37,914 nucleotides of DNA from Aliiroseovarius sp. (GTDB taxonomy: Bacteria > Pseudomonadota > Alphaproteobacteria > Rhodobacterales > Rhodobacteraceae), in assembly GCA_030625565.1 (NCBI GenBank), contig DAOUQO010000004.1, positions 1-37,914 of the forward strand, in the 5' to 3' direction. The translations under genes and the position numbers were made by a program. The notes below the pieces were generated by a model. The model was not told where the DNA came from. It saw only the letters and a program-made list of their open reading frames with translations, and made no database searches. This document shows positions 7,684 through 17,322 of the stretch, in pieces; position 1 is the stretch's first letter, and each line of letters begins with the position of its first letter.

Positions 7684-8415
7684 TCAGTCAACCACACCAA
7701 TGATCGGCCCCATCAGGCGGCCCATATCCGAACGCCCAAGCGAAGGCGCATGCAGGCGCGAAACGTTTCCATCAAGGAAAAGCGCATTTGGAAGCCCAAG
7801 GTGGTTGCGAAACAATTCGGCGAATTCATAAAACGTAACCGGAAAGTTTGAGATCGCAAAAACAGCGCGCCCCCCGTCTTGATCCGTACCCACCCCGTTG
7901 CGAATATAGCGTGACGTGCTGTCGGGCAAAAACGCAGGGTGAAGGTTGCCATCAATCACCAGCATCGGCCCCGATTGGGTGGCAAAACGGCAATCAGGCG
8001 CAGCCGCGGCAAAATTGGTGCTCTCCCAAACCTGCAATCTGTCCGAAATGCAGAAAACGCCATTCGGCAGCAGGCCAAAGTTTCCATATCCACCGCCATC
8101 GCTTAACGGCGCATAACTGACCCCATCTTCAACATAATGGCCAACAGGGCGTCGGTCGGCGTGGTACATACCCGCATTCATTGCAAAGGTCAGGTTGGCA
8201 CCGGAAAGTTCGCGCTCAACCGCGTCAAACCCACCTAAAATATGGCCTTCGGGGGTGCGCAAAAACAAGCGAATATCTTCGCGCGCCGAAACCTCGCAGA
8301 TCGTATAGGGGATATTTTGATAGGTGATATCGGTGCAGGTTACGGCATTTGCAGGCAGGCAGGTTGCCAGATAGGCGGTAAGGCACAGAATAAAATTCCA
8401 GCCCGGCGGCTTCAT
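7684..8415 (-). CDS. Phosphodiester glycosidase family protein (DUF2233/NAGPA-like), exported
   Basis: The 243-residue protein has an N-terminal signal peptide (hydrophobic core to about residue 24, ending PANAV). The rest matches the NAGPA/DUF2233 fold: [38 protein letters not shown] and a C-terminal [14 protein letters not shown]. Family members cleave sugar-phosphodiester bonds, as in the mammalian mannose-6-phosphate uncovering enzyme; bacterial substrates are mostly unknown but may be periplasmic glycans or teichoic-type polymers. Its ATG overlaps the rbfA stop by four bases (ATGA), indicating translational coupling to a cytoplasmic ribosome factor, an odd pairing for an exported hydrolase. 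The usual LDGG is LDGN here. Confidence 0.88.
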   Translation of the reverse strand: MKPPGWNFILCLTAYLATCLPANAVTCTDITYQNIPYTICEVSAREDIRLFLRTPEGHILGGFDAVERELSGANLTFAMNAGMYHADRRPVGHYVEDGVSYAPLSDGGGYGNFGLLPNGVFCISDRLQVWESTNFAAAAPDCRFATQSGPMLVIDGNLHPAFLPDSTSRYIRNGVGTDQDGGRAVFAISNFPVTFYEFAELFRNHLGLPNALFLDGNVSRLHAPSLGRSDMGRLMGPIIGVVD

Positions 8416-8843
8416 TCTTCGGGGTCTTCGCTACCCGCGCCAGCTTCGACATCGCGGCGCACTGCTTCTTGTGCAAACAAGCGCCGGCTTTCTTCCATTT
8501 GATCAAACGTTTCATCAATCACGAAACGCAGGTCTGGGGTGAACTTTAGTTTGACGGCTTTGCCAATCGCGCGGCGCAGTTCGTGTTTGTTGCGCGCCAG
8601 CGCCTCGATTGCCTCTTGCCGGTTTTTACCACCAAGCGGCAACACATAAGCCGTTGCGATTTTCAGATCGTTCGAAGTCCGAACCTCGCCCACCGTAATC
8701 GACATGCGATTCAGTTCGGGATCATGCACAGCCCCTTGCATCAGCGCATCAGCAAGGGTGCGGCGGATAAGTTCCGCCACCCTAAGTTGCCGCTGGGATG
8801 GGCCATCGCCGGTATGTTTTGTTCTGGATGCCATATGTGTCAT
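8412..8843 (-). CDS. rbfA: 30S ribosome-binding factor RbfA
   Basis: RbfA is a KH-fold protein that binds the 30S subunit during 16S rRNA maturation and helps cold adaptation. The 143 residues show [16 protein letters not shown] near the start, then [24 protein letters not shown] and [25 protein letters not shown], all typical. The ATG at 8843 has CAGG at fair spacing; a second in-frame ATG at 8834 gives three fewer residues and has a poorer ribosome site. It is divergent from dapB across about 97 bases. Confidence 0.95.
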   Translation of the reverse strand: MTHMASRTKHTGDGPSQRQLRVAELIRRTLADALMQGAVHDPELNRMSITVGEVRTSNDLKIATAYVLPLGGKNRQEAIEALARNKHELRRAIGKAVKLKFTPDLRFVIDETFDQMEESRRLFAQEAVRRDVEAGAGSEDPEE

Positions 8844-8940
8844 TTAAGCCTGTTTCAGGGGGGGTGCAACAGGGGCTTTGCCAAGATGCAAACTTAACGC
8901 TAAACCCTGCCTAGGATTAGGCGAAGCAAAGGCGGCAGAT

Positions 8941-9750
8941 ATGGGCGATCTAACAGGAATTGTGGTTATGGGGGCCTCGGGCCGAATGGGGCAGATGCTG
9001 GTGCGCGCTGTCCTTAACAATCCGGCTACCCGTTTGGTGGCTGCGCTTGAACGGCCCGGCCATGAATGGCTTGGGCGCGATATTGGTGTGGCTTGCGGTA
9101 TGGACAATGCCGGCGTGCCCGTCACCGATGACCCGCTAGAGGCCATGACCCAAGCCCAGGCTGTGCTGGATTTCACCGCCCCCGCGGTAAGTGTTGCGAT
9201 GGCTGATTTAGCAGCGCAGGCCCGTGCGGTGCATGTAATTGGTACCACAGGGTTTGAAGATGACGACCTGAAAAGGCTGGCACTGGCTGCACGCCACGCG
9301 ACGATTGTGCGCGCGGGTAACATGAGCCTCGGGGTTAATCTGCTGACGCAACTGACACGCAAAGTTGCTGCGGCGCTGGATGCTGATTTCGATATTGAAA
9401 TCGTCGAAGCACACCATCGCCACAAGGTTGACGCGCCTTCAGGCACCGCCTTGATGCTGGGCGAAGCGGCGGCCCAAGGACGCGATGTTGATCTAAGCGA
9501 TGTTTCCGACCGTGGCCGCGATGGCCATACAGGCGCGCGCAAACGTGGCGATATCGGTTTTACCGCGATTCGGGGTGGCGATATTATTGGCGACCATGAT
9601 GTGATTTTTGCTGGTGAAGGCGAACGCATTACCCTGCGCCATGTGGCATCGGATCGTGGTATTTATGCACGCGGGGCGCTAAAGGCCGCGCTTTGGGGCC
9701 AAGACAAAAATCCCGGTGAATATGACATGATGGATGTGCTTGGACTGTAG
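8941..9750 (+). CDS. dapB: 4-hydroxy-tetrahydrodipicolinate reductase DapB
   Basis: DapB reduces the cyclic dipicolinate precursor with NAD(P)H in lysine and meso-diaminopimelate synthesis, feeding peptidoglycan. The 269 residues match the usual 270. The nucleotide loop GASGRMG is at 11-17, the GTTGF motif follows, and the catalytic region [15 protein letters not shown] contains H158/H159 and K162. The frame extends upstream to 8878, but the ATG at 8941 is where the family begins and a purine-rich AAAGGCGG precedes it. It lies 10 bases from the end of the convergent DUF1674 gene. Confidence 0.97.
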   Translation: MGDLTGIVVMGASGRMGQMLVRAVLNNPATRLVAALERPGHEWLGRDIGVACGMDNAGVPVTDDPLEAMTQAQAVLDFTAPAVSVAMADLAAQARAVHVIGTTGFEDDDLKRLALAARHATIVRAGNMSLGVNLLTQLTRKVAAALDADFDIEIVEAHHRHKVDAPSGTALMLGEAAAQGRDVDLSDVSDRGRDGHTGARKRGDIGFTAIRGGDIIGDHDVIFAGEGERITLRHVASDRGIYARGALKAALWGQDKNPGEYDMMDVLGL

Positions 9751-9760
9751 GCTGGATTAT

Positions 9761-9940
9761 TTAGAAATCCACGGCAATCCCGTTTTTTTCCCAATCGCCA
9801 AAGCGCACGGGTTCGGGGCCATCGCGCCCGCCCAGCTCGTCCGGTAAATCCTTGGCGGCTGCGGCTTTTTGGCGACGCTCCTCGGCCTCGGCCAAGGCGC
9901 GCTGGGCAGCGGCGGGCAGATTATTTGGCGTATCTTGCAT
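9761..9940 (-). CDS. DUF1674 / SDHAF4-like succinate dehydrogenase assembly factor
   Basis: This small protein of 59 residues has the family C-terminus ELGGRDGPEPVRFGDWEKNGIAVDF in essentially complete form. The eukaryotic relative SDHAF4 (Sdh8) binds the flavinated SdhA subunit during assembly of respiratory complex II; the bacterial role is inferred. The Ala/Glu/Lys-rich N-terminal half is probably helical. A longer frame to 9994 exists, but AAGGAAAC lies directly upstream of the ATG at 9940, so the short form is chosen. It is divergent from rsmB. Confidence 0.9.
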   Translation of the reverse strand: MQDTPNNLPAAAQRALAEAEERRQKAAAAKDLPDELGGRDGPEPVRFGDWEKNGIAVDF

Positions 9941-10006
9941 ATTCGTTTCCTTGAAGGGCGCGGCGCAATCAGATATGGCGCGCATAGGTTTCATAGAAGG
10001 TTCCGC

Positions 10007-11278
10007 ATGGAAAGCAAAGACAACGAGGCGCGCCGTATAGCAATGGTGCTTTTGGGTGACGTAACAATCGACGGGCGCTTGCTAAGCGAAGTGCTGGCCA
10101 AGCGCTTGCGCCCGCTGCCCCCGCAAACACGCGCGCGCGCCCAACGCTTGGCGACAACAACGCTGCGCGTCATGGATCGCGCCGACCGGATGCTTGGGCC
10201 TTACCTGCGCCAAAAGCCATCCGACCGCGTTTTGAATATTTTGCGCCTTGGGGTGGCTGAATTATGCGAGGACCGTTCGGCAGCCCATGGCGTTGTAAAT
10301 GCCGCGGTTGATCTGGTCGGCATGGATAGCCGCGACAAGCGCCTTGCCGGTCTGGTAAATGCTGTGCTGCGCAAGGTCGCAAATGACGTTGATAAATGGA
10401 ATGCCCTGCCAGTGCCACGCCTGCCAAAATGGCTGCGCAAACCGCTATTGTCGGATTTCGGCAAGGAAATCGTTGGGGCAATCGAGGCCGCGCATTATGC
10501 CGCCGCGCCCTTGGATATCACCGCCAAAGGTGACGTTGAAACACTGGCCAAGGCCCTGAATGGCACTGTTTTGCCAACAGGATCAATCCGGCTGGCAAGC
10601 TATGGGCAGGTTTCGGCCTTGCCCGGTTTTGCCGAAGGCGACTGGTGGGTGCAGGACGCCGCCGCCGCAATGCCTGCACGCATTTTAAACGCACAGCACG
10701 GCGAAAAGGTTCTGGATCTATGCGCGGCCCCCGGTGGCAAAACCATGCAGTTGGCGGCAACCGGCGCACAGGTCACCGCGCTGGATATTTCCGAAATCCG
10801 CATGAAGCTGGTTGATGAAAACCTTGCGCGTTGCGGGCTGTCGGCAGATTGTATCACGCAGGACGCGCTGGAATACGAAGGCGCTGGTTTTGACGCGATC
10901 TTGCTGGATGCGCCATGTTCGGCAACCGGCACAATCCGGCGCCACCCTGATTTGCCCTACGCCAAAGACGGCAGTGAATTTCCCGCATTGTTTGAATTGC
11001 AAGAACGCCTGATCGACAAAGCACTTGCCATGCTCGCGCCCGGTGGGCGACTTATTTACTGCACATGTTCGCTGTTAATCGACGAAGGCGAAGAACAAAT
11101 TGCCGACACCTTGTCGCGCCATAGCGGGCTGGAAACCGACCCCGACGCCCTGAAAATGCCCGGAATTTCCACCGAATGGATCGGTGCCGAAGGCGGGCTG
11201 CGCCTGCGTCCGGACTATTTTGCTGACCAAGGCGGTATTGATGGTTTTTACATCGCTGTTTTGCGAAAGACCGCCTAG
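10007..11278 (+). CDS. rsmB: 16S rRNA m5C methyltransferase RsmB (RsmB/NOP family)
   Basis: The 423-residue protein has an N-terminal NusB-like RNA-binding domain (about 1-140) followed by a SAM-dependent methyltransferase domain. Visible motifs are LDLCAAPGGKT for SAM binding, DAPCSATGTIRRHPD and YCTCSLLIDEGEEQI; the two cysteines (PC and TC) are the catalytic pair of RNA m5C methyltransferases. In E. coli RsmB methylates C967 of 16S rRNA. The start at 10007 has AGAAGG 6 bases upstream; the frame upstream to 9869 overlaps the divergent DUF1674 gene and is not used. The order rsmB, heparinase-like, purH is familiar from Rhodobacterales. Confidence 0.93.
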   Translation: MESKDNEARRIAMVLLGDVTIDGRLLSEVLAKRLRPLPPQTRARAQRLATTTLRVMDRADRMLGPYLRQKPSDRVLNILRLGVAELCEDRSAAHGVVNAAVDLVGMDSRDKRLAGLVNAVLRKVANDVDKWNALPVPRLPKWLRKPLLSDFGKEIVGAIEAAHYAAAPLDITAKGDVETLAKALNGTVLPTGSIRLASYGQVSALPGFAEGDWWVQDAAAAMPARILNAQHGEKVLDLCAAPGGKTMQLAATGAQVTALDISEIRMKLVDENLARCGLSADCITQDALEYEGAGFDAILLDAPCSATGTIRRHPDLPYAKDGSEFPALFELQERLIDKALAMLAPGGRLIYCTCSLLIDEGEEQIADTLSRHSGLETDPDALKMPGISTEWIGAEGGLRLRPDYFADQGGIDGFYIAVLRKTA

Positions 11279-11315
11279 GGCTTTTTCACCGATGACATAA
11301 GCGCGCGACCGCTCT

Positions 11316-13121
11316 ATGGTTGTTTCAAAGACTGACCTTAAAGGCAGCACCCCGAGCGAGGCTACATCCGTGTCGCAAAATGAAACATGGGCAGGGCGCA
11401 ATGCGCGTTTGTTAAACTGGTGGCACGCACACCGGGCTGTTCGCGCGCGACCGGCAACCGGATTTGTTTCACAACCCGAACCTCGCACCATCGGATCATT
11501 TGCGCGGGGCAAACAACTGGTTGCGGGTAATTTACTGTTTGCCGGCCACCTGATCCAGCAACCCGATGGCGCATTCTGGAACGCAGAAATCCCCACCAAT
11601 GCCTTTGCCGGTGAAATGCATGGCTTTGCCTGGCTGGATGATCTTGCAGCACTTGGGGACCGCGAGGCACGGCTGCTTGGCCAAAAATGGCTTATTGAAT
11701 GGGTCGCAAAGTACGGCAAAGGCAAAGGCCCCGGATGGAATCCTGACCTAACCGGTCGGCGGCTGATCCGCTGGATCAACCATGCCCTGTTTGTTTTGAA
11801 CGGGCAGAATGCCGACGAAACGCTGGCCTTTTACCGCTCCCTTGCCCAGCAAACGATTTTCCTTTCGCGGCGCTGGCAGGCTGCATCACCGGGCCTGCCC
11901 CGTTTTGAGGCCCTGACCGGATTGATTTATGCAGGCCTATCCCTGACCGGAATGGAAACACATGTGCAGCCCGCCATGCGTGCCCTTGCCCGTGAATGCG
12001 CCGAACAGATCGACGCCGAAGGCGGCATTCCAACCCGCAACCCCGAAGAATTGCTTGAGGTTTTTACCCTGCTAAACTGGGCCGCATCGGCAATCAGCGA
12101 AGCCGGAAAAATGGCTGCGGGGGAACATCTGGCGGCGATTGAACGCATTGCGCCAACCCTGCGCGCCCTGCGCCACAGCGACGGAGGCCTTGCACGTTTT
12201 CATGGTGGCGGGCGCGGTATCGAAGGCCGCCTTGATCACGCGCTTGCCAGTTCCGGTGTGCGTGCGGCGGCCATGGTTGGGCTGGCCATGGGTTATGCCC
12301 GCCTGTCTTCGGGCCGCACCAATGTCATCATGGATGCCAGCAAACCGCCCCAAGGCAAGGCATCGGCAAATGCGCATGCCTCGACCTTGGCGGTCGAGGT
12401 CACATCGGGGCGCCGGCCCTTGGTCGTCAATTGCGGATCAGGTGCTTATTTCGGTGAAGAATGGCGCAAAGCTGGCCGTGCAACCCCTTCGCATTCTGTT
12501 GCGGGCATTGATGGTTTGTCTTCATCTCGTTTGGGTCCTGCACGCAAAATTTCGGGTGCTGAACAATCTTTTTTGGTTGAGCCACCACGCGAAGTGCGTC
12601 TTCAAAAACTGGCAGAAAAAGATTCCACCGGACTGGTTGGAAGCCATGACGGCTATGTCCCCAGCCACGGCATTACCCATATTCGCCGCATAGATTTGCA
12701 CCATGACGGGCGTGAACTTAGCGGCGAAGACACGCTTGCCGCCGTTAACGAGGCAGCTCAGGCACGGTTTTCCAAAGCTCTGGATCAAAAAAAATTACAA
12801 GGTGTTCCATTTTCAATCCGCTTTCATCTGCACCCCGATGTCGATGCCGCGCTGGATCTTGGCGGAACTGCCGTATCTCTTGCCCTGAAAAGCGGCGAAA
12901 TCTGGATTTTCCGTTACGAAGGTCCGGCCAGTTTAACCCTTGAGCCAAGCGTTTATCTGGAAAAAAATCGCCTTAAGCCGCGTGCAACCAAACAAGTGGT
13001 TCTATCTGGCGCGGCGATAGATTATGCGACGCGTATCCGCTGGTCTTTGGCCAAGGCGCAGGACACCCCGTCTGCGATTCGCGACTTGGAAATAGATGGT
13101 AATGCGGTGATACCAATCTGA
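11316..13121 (+). CDS. Heparinase II/III family protein
   Basis: The protein of up to 601 residues has an N-terminal alpha/alpha-toroid region with FVSQPEPRTIGSFARGKQL and a C-terminal beta-rich heparinase II/III-like domain (from about residue 350, around LVVNCGSGAYFG, later HGITHIRRIDL). This architecture belongs to polysaccharide lyases and relatives. No signal peptide is visible, which is unexpected for an enzyme acting on an outside polymer. The start is uncertain: the ATG at 11316 has no clear ribosome site, while an in-frame GTG at 11370 has GAGG 8 bases upstream. It lies 18 bases before purH and 37 bases after rsmB, so it is probably cotranscribed with them. The substrate is unknown; an envelope glycan is possible. 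Confidence 0.85.
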   Translation: MVVSKTDLKGSTPSEATSVSQNETWAGRNARLLNWWHAHRAVRARPATGFVSQPEPRTIGSFARGKQLVAGNLLFAGHLIQQPDGAFWNAEIPTNAFAGEMHGFAWLDDLAALGDREARLLGQKWLIEWVAKYGKGKGPGWNPDLTGRRLIRWINHALFVLNGQNADETLAFYRSLAQQTIFLSRRWQAASPGLPRFEALTGLIYAGLSLTGMETHVQPAMRALARECAEQIDAEGGIPTRNPEELLEVFTLLNWAASAISEAGKMAAGEHLAAIERIAPTLRALRHSDGGLARFHGGGRGIEGRLDHALASSGVRAAAMVGLAMGYARLSSGRTNVIMDASKPPQGKASANAHASTLAVEVTSGRRPLVVNCGSGAYFGEEWRKAGRATPSHSVAGIDGLSSSRLGPARKISGAEQSFLVEPPREVRLQKLAEKDSTGLVGSHDGYVPSHGITHIRRIDLHHDGRELSGEDTLAAVNEAAQARFSKALDQKKLQGVPFSIRFHLHPDVDAALDLGGTAVSLALKSGEIWIFRYEGPASLTLEPSVYLEKNRLKPRATKQVVLSGAAIDYATRIRWSLAKAQDTPSAIRDLEIDGNAVIPI

Positions 13122-13139
13122 TGTCTGAAAGGACCAGCC

Positions 13140-14729
13140 ATGACCCAAGCCAACCCCATCCGCCGCGCCCTGATTTCGGTTTCTGATAAAACCGGCCTTA
13201 TTGATCTGGGCCAAGCCCTTAAAGCGCGCGGCGTTGAGATTTTATCAACCGGCGGCTCGGCCAAAGCATTGCGCGAGGCAGGCATTGCCGTGATTGACGT
13301 GGCAGATATTACCGGCTTTCCCGAAATGATGGATGGGCGGGTGAAAACCCTGCATCCGAATGTGCATGGCGGCCTGTTGGCGCTGCGCGATGATGACAGC
13401 CACCTTGCAGCGATGGATAAGCATAACATTGGCGCGATCGATCTGCTGGTTGTGAACCTCTATCCGTTTGAAGAAACCGTCGCCAAGGGTGGCGATTATG
13501 ACACCTGCATCGAAAACATCGACATAGGCGGCCCGGCAATGATCCGCGCTGCCGCCAAAAATCACGCCTTTGTAACGGTTGTTGTTGATGTCGAAGATTA
13601 CGACAGGCTGCTGGGTGACATGGATAAACATGACGGCGCAACCTGTACCAAGTTTCGCAAGCGCCGCGCACAAATCGCATTCGCACGCACCGCCGCCTAT
13701 GATTCTGCGGTTTCCACGTGGATGGCAGGGGCGATTGGTTTTGACACGCCCCGCCGCCGTGCCTTTGCCGGCACAATCAAGCAAAGCCTGCGCTACGGCG
13801 AAAACCCGCATCAGGCAGCATCATTTTATACTGATGGGTCAGGGCGGGCTGGCGTGGCAACGGCGCAGCAATTACAGGGCAAAGAACTTAGCTATAACAA
13901 CATCAACGATACCGACGCGGCGTTTGAACTGGTGGCAGAATTCGCGCCCTCAGACGGCCCCGCCTGCGCCATTATCAAGCACGCCAATCCCAGCGGGGTT
14001 GCGCGTGGTGCCAGCCTGCTTGAGGCCTATCAGGCCGCGTTTGACTGCGACCGCACATCCGCCTTTGGCGGCATTGTTGCGCTAAACACCACGCTGGACG
14101 GCGACACAGCCCGCGCCATCGCCAAAGTTTTCACCGAGGTCGTGATCGCCCCCGCCATCACCGATGAGGCGCGCGAAATATTTGCTGCCAAAAAGAACCT
14201 GCGCCTGCTGGTGACGGGCGCCCTGCCAGACCCACGCACGGCTGGCCTGACCTACCGTCAGGTTTCCGGCGGTATGCTGGTGCAGGGCAAAGATAACGGG
14301 TTTATCGGGCTGGGTGATTTGAAAGTCGTGACCAAACTGGCACCTACTGCGGCGCAAATGCAGGACCTTTTGTTTGCGTGGAAAGTTGCCAAGCACGTGA
14401 AATCAAACGCTATTGTTTATGCCAAGAACGGCGCGACCGTGGGTGTCGGTGCTGGCCAGATGAGCCGCCTTGACAGTGCCATCATCGCCGCCACCAAAGC
14501 TGGTCGTATGGCCGAAGCTATAGGCCTGACGGAAAGCCCTGCCAAGGGTGCGGCGGTTGCCTCGGATGCATTTTTTCCGTTTGCCGACGGGTTGCTTGAG
14601 GCCGCGGCGGCAGGGGCATCTTGCGTTATTCAGCCCGGTGGTTCCATGCGCGATGACGAAGTGATCGCGGCTGCCGACAAGGCCGGTTTGGCCATGGTTC
14701 TAACCGGCATGCGCCATTTCAAGCATTAA
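13140..14729 (+). CDS. purH: Bifunctional AICAR transformylase / IMP cyclohydrolase PurH
   Basis: PurH performs the last two steps of IMP synthesis: formyl transfer to AICAR, then ring closure. The 529 residues contain an N-terminal MGS-like cyclohydrolase domain (about 1-145, starting [13 protein letters not shown]) and a C-terminal transformylase domain. The transformylase KH pair is K280-H281 in IIKHANPSG, followed by [15 protein letters not shown] sits just before the ATG. lspA follows after 16 bases. Confidence 0.97.
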   Translation: MTQANPIRRALISVSDKTGLIDLGQALKARGVEILSTGGSAKALREAGIAVIDVADITGFPEMMDGRVKTLHPNVHGGLLALRDDDSHLAAMDKHNIGAIDLLVVNLYPFEETVAKGGDYDTCIENIDIGGPAMIRAAAKNHAFVTVVVDVEDYDRLLGDMDKHDGATCTKFRKRRAQIAFARTAAYDSAVSTWMAGAIGFDTPRRRAFAGTIKQSLRYGENPHQAASFYTDGSGRAGVATAQQLQGKELSYNNINDTDAAFELVAEFAPSDGPACAIIKHANPSGVARGASLLEAYQAAFDCDRTSAFGGIVALNTTLDGDTARAIAKVFTEVVIAPAITDEAREIFAAKKNLRLLVTGALPDPRTAGLTYRQVSGGMLVQGKDNGFIGLGDLKVVTKLAPTAAQMQDLLFAWKVAKHVKSNAIVYAKNGATVGVGAGQMSRLDSAIIAATKAGRMAEAIGLTESPAKGAAVASDAFFPFADGLLEAAAAGASCVIQPGGSMRDDEVIAAADKAGLAMVLTGMRHFKH

Positions 14730-14745
14730 GATAAGGAACAACGAT

Positions 14746-15228
14746 ATGAAGCTTATGGGGTGGGCAGCGCTGGCGATTTTTATCTGCGATCAGGCCAGCA
14801 AATACCTTGTTGTCCACCTGCTGAACCTGCGCGTGATCGGCGAACTTGATGTTTGGTCCCCTTACCTAAACCTGCGCATGACTTGGAATTCCGGCATTAA
14901 CTTTGGCCTGTTTGGCAATGGCGGTGATTTCGTGCGTTGGGTCTGGGTTGGTCTGGCAATTATCATTTCAATCTGGGTGGTCATCTGGGTGATGCGTGAA
15001 CGCCTTGGGAAGGTGGCGCAAATTTCAGCGGGGTTTATGATTGGCGGGGCGTTGGGCAATGCGATTGATCGTATAATATACGGTGCAGTTGCCGATTTTC
15101 TAAACATGTCATGTTGTGGATTTGAAAACCCGTATGCCTTTAATATCGCCGATGTCGGGGTGGCGCTTGGCGCGTTTGGGTTGATCCTGTTTTCAGGCAA
15201 TAGCCAAAGCAGCAATAAGACCACGTGA
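14746..15228 (+). CDS. lspA: Lipoprotein signal peptidase LspA (signal peptidase II)
   Basis: LspA is an inner-membrane aspartic protease that removes signal peptides from lipid-modified prolipoproteins. The 160-residue protein has four hydrophobic segments and the two catalytic aspartates: D108 in GNAIDRI and D136 in FNIADVG. A ribosome site (ATAAGGAAC) precedes the ATG. The next gene encodes a predicted lipoprotein, a likely substrate, 67 bases downstream. Confidence 0.96.
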   Translation: MKLMGWAALAIFICDQASKYLVVHLLNLRVIGELDVWSPYLNLRMTWNSGINFGLFGNGGDFVRWVWVGLAIIISIWVVIWVMRERLGKVAQISAGFMIGGALGNAIDRIIYGAVADFLNMSCCGFENPYAFNIADVGVALGAFGLILFSGNSQSSNKTT

Positions 15229-15295
15229 CGCCGCCGAAAAGATAGGTTACACAGTGTGAACATGCTGCAAAGCATACTGGGGAACGGAGGCTTGG

Positions 15296-15829
15296 ATGCA
15301 GGGCGCGTCAGGTAAAATAACGATAATAGCAATAGCGCTTTTGACGCTTGGTGCGTGTTCCAAAGGGGATGCGCCTAGCCTAATGAATCTGCGCTCGGAT
15401 ACTGGCGGGCCAGATGAATTTTTGATCCTGCCAACCAGCCCACTTGAAGCCCCAGAAGATTTCACCGCCCTACCCCAGCCGACTCCGGGTGGCACAAATC
15501 GTACAGATGCCACACCAATCGCGGATGCCGTAAACGCCTTGGGCGGCGATGGCGAACGCGCTGTCAGTTCCGGCCTTACTGGCGCAGAGCAGGCGATTGT
15601 ATCCGCCGCCAGCCGTTATGGCGTGACAACCAATATTCGCGCAGTTCTAGCAAGTGATGATCTGGAATGGCGTCAGGCAAACAACAGCCGCCTGTTGGAA
15701 CGCCTGTTCAACGTCAGCACCTATTTCCGCGCCTATGAAGCAATGTCTTTGGATCAATATCTTGAGCTTGCACGCCTGCGCGGGCTTGGGGTCTGGACAC
15801 CGGCCGCCCCACCGGATGGAATCAACTAA
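15296..15829 (+). CDS. DUF3035 lipoprotein
   Basis: The 177-residue protein begins with a lipoprotein signal: a hydrophobic stretch and the lipobox LGAC with C21 as the likely lipidated residue. The body has FLILPTSPLEAPEDFTALPQPTPGG, characteristic of DUF3035 proteins found mainly in Rhodobacterales and relatives, and a helical C-terminal half. A clear GGAGG lies 5 bases upstream of the ATG. Its position directly after lspA and before paired M16 peptidases suggests an envelope role, possibly at the outer membrane. The molecular function is unknown. Confidence 0.88.
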   Translation: MQGASGKITIIAIALLTLGACSKGDAPSLMNLRSDTGGPDEFLILPTSPLEAPEDFTALPQPTPGGTNRTDATPIADAVNALGGDGERAVSSGLTGAEQAIVSAASRYGVTTNIRAVLASDDLEWRQANNSRLLERLFNVSTYFRAYEAMSLDQYLELARLRGLGVWTPAAPPDGIN

Positions 15830-15972
15830 TTCCACCACTTGCTATAAAATCGCACGCTTATTTGGGCGCTAGGCAGCGCACATTCGATTAACTTCCTTCA
15901 CATCTTGGTGGGTAAGGCTTGATCCTGCTGCTTTGCTGCGTAGATTAGGTGCATCATTCTAGGGAGAATTAT

Positions 15973-17322
15973 ATGCGGTTCATATTGGGTTTTTTGGCGG
16001 CCATTACGTTTTCCATATCTATGTCGCCAACAATGGCATCCGCCGGCCAAGTCACTGATTTTCGGCTGGATAACGGCATGCAAGTTGTCGTTGTTGAAGA
16101 TCACCGCGCCCCTGTTGTGGTGCATATGGTCTGGTACAAGGCCGGCGCGGCAGATGAACCTGCGGGCAGATCCGGCATTGCGCATTTTCTGGAACATCTG
16201 TTGTTTAAGGCAACCACCAACATGGAAGCTGGGGAATTCAGTGATGTGGTCGCGGCGAATGGCGGGTCGGACAACGCCTTCACCTCGCAAGATTATACTG
16301 CATACTTCCAACGCATTGCTGCTGATCGTTTGGGCCTGATGATGCAGATGGAATCGGACCGTATGCGCAACCTGTTACTAAGCGAAGGCGATATTGCCAC
16401 CGAACGTGACGTGATTTTAGAAGAACGCAGCCAGCGCACTGATAGTGAACCGGGGGCTTTGCTGCGTGAACAAATGACTGCTGCATTGTATCTAAACCAC
16501 CCATATGGTGTGCCGGTTATTGGTTGGCGTCACGAAATGGAAACCCTGTCGCGTGCCGATGCGCTGGCGTTTTACCAGCGTTTTTATGCACCTGATAATG
16601 CAATCCTGATTGTTGCAGGCGACGTGTTGCCGGACGATGTGCGCGCCTTGGCCCAACAATATTATGGCCCCCTTGCCCCCACCGGAAACCTGCCCGAACG
16701 CCTGCGCCCCAGTGAGCCGCCACAACTGGCCGAACGCCGCCTGATTTACCGCGACGCCCGCGTTTCACAACCATATGTAAAGCGTTCCTACCTGGCCCCC
16801 GAACGTGATTCCGGCAATCAGACCACGGCCGCAGCTTTGGCCTATCTAGCACGCATTCTTGGTGGCAACAGCGCCACTTCTGTACTAGGTCAGGCGTTGC
16901 AATTTGAACGCCAAATTGCGGTCTATAGCCGTGCAGGGTATTCGGCAACATCACTGGATGACGACACTTTTTCCCTTATTGTCGTTCCAAGTCAAGATGT
17001 TAGCCTTACCGAGGCCGAAGAGGCAATGGACGAAGTCATTGCCAAATTCATGCAAGACGGCATCGATCTGGAACAGTTTGAGCGGATCAAAATGCAAATC
17101 CGTGCCTCGGAAATATATGCGCTGGATGATGTCGGTGATCTGGCCGAACGGTATGGGCGCGCGCTGACCTCGGGTCTGACGATTGCCGATGTGCAGGCAT
17201 GGCCGCAGGTCTTGCAGGCAGTAACACCCGAAGACGTAATGCAGGCCGCCCAAATGATTTTTGATCGCAACAAAGCGGTCACCGGCTGGCTTATGCAAGA
17301 AAGCACAGAGGAAACCCAATGA
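15973..17322 (+). CDS. M16 family zinc peptidase, catalytic subunit
   Basis: The 449-residue protein has a signal peptide (MRFILGFLAA, cut near ASA at about 24) and the inverted zinc motif HFLEH (H71, E74, H75), with the third ligand glutamate about 76 residues later (E150 or E151 in ILEERSQR). It is a pitrilysin/processing-peptidase-type metalloprotease, probably periplasmic. AGGGAGA precedes the ATG at 15973; an upstream in-frame ATG at 15949 is less likely. The C-terminal Arg-Tyr motif of active M16 partners is not obvious here, but it is present in the next gene, which overlaps by four bases. The two products probably form a heterodimer. Confidence 0.93.
   Translation: MRFILGFLAAITFSISMSPTMASAGQVTDFRLDNGMQVVVVEDHRAPVVVHMVWYKAGAADEPAGRSGIAHFLEHLLFKATTNMEAGEFSDVVAANGGSDNAFTSQDYTAYFQRIAADRLGLMMQMESDRMRNLLLSEGDIATERDVILEERSQRTDSEPGALLREQMTAALYLNHPYGVPVIGWRHEMETLSRADALAFYQRFYAPDNAILIVAGDVLPDDVRALAQQYYGPLAPTGNLPERLRPSEPPQLAERRLIYRDARVSQPYVKRSYLAPERDSGNQTTAAALAYLARILGGNSATSVLGQALQFERQIAVYSRAGYSATSLDDDTFSLIVVPSQDVSLTEAEEAMDEVIAKFMQDGIDLEQFERIKMQIRASEIYALDDVGDLAERYGRALTSGLTIADVQAWPQVLQAVTPEDVMQAAQMIFDRNKAVTGWLMQESTEETQ

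Noticed and set aside
9869-10006. 46-residue N-terminal extension of rsmB
   Set aside because: It overlaps the DUF1674 coding region on the other strand. The ATG at 10007 has AGAAGG upstream and starts the NusB-like domain.
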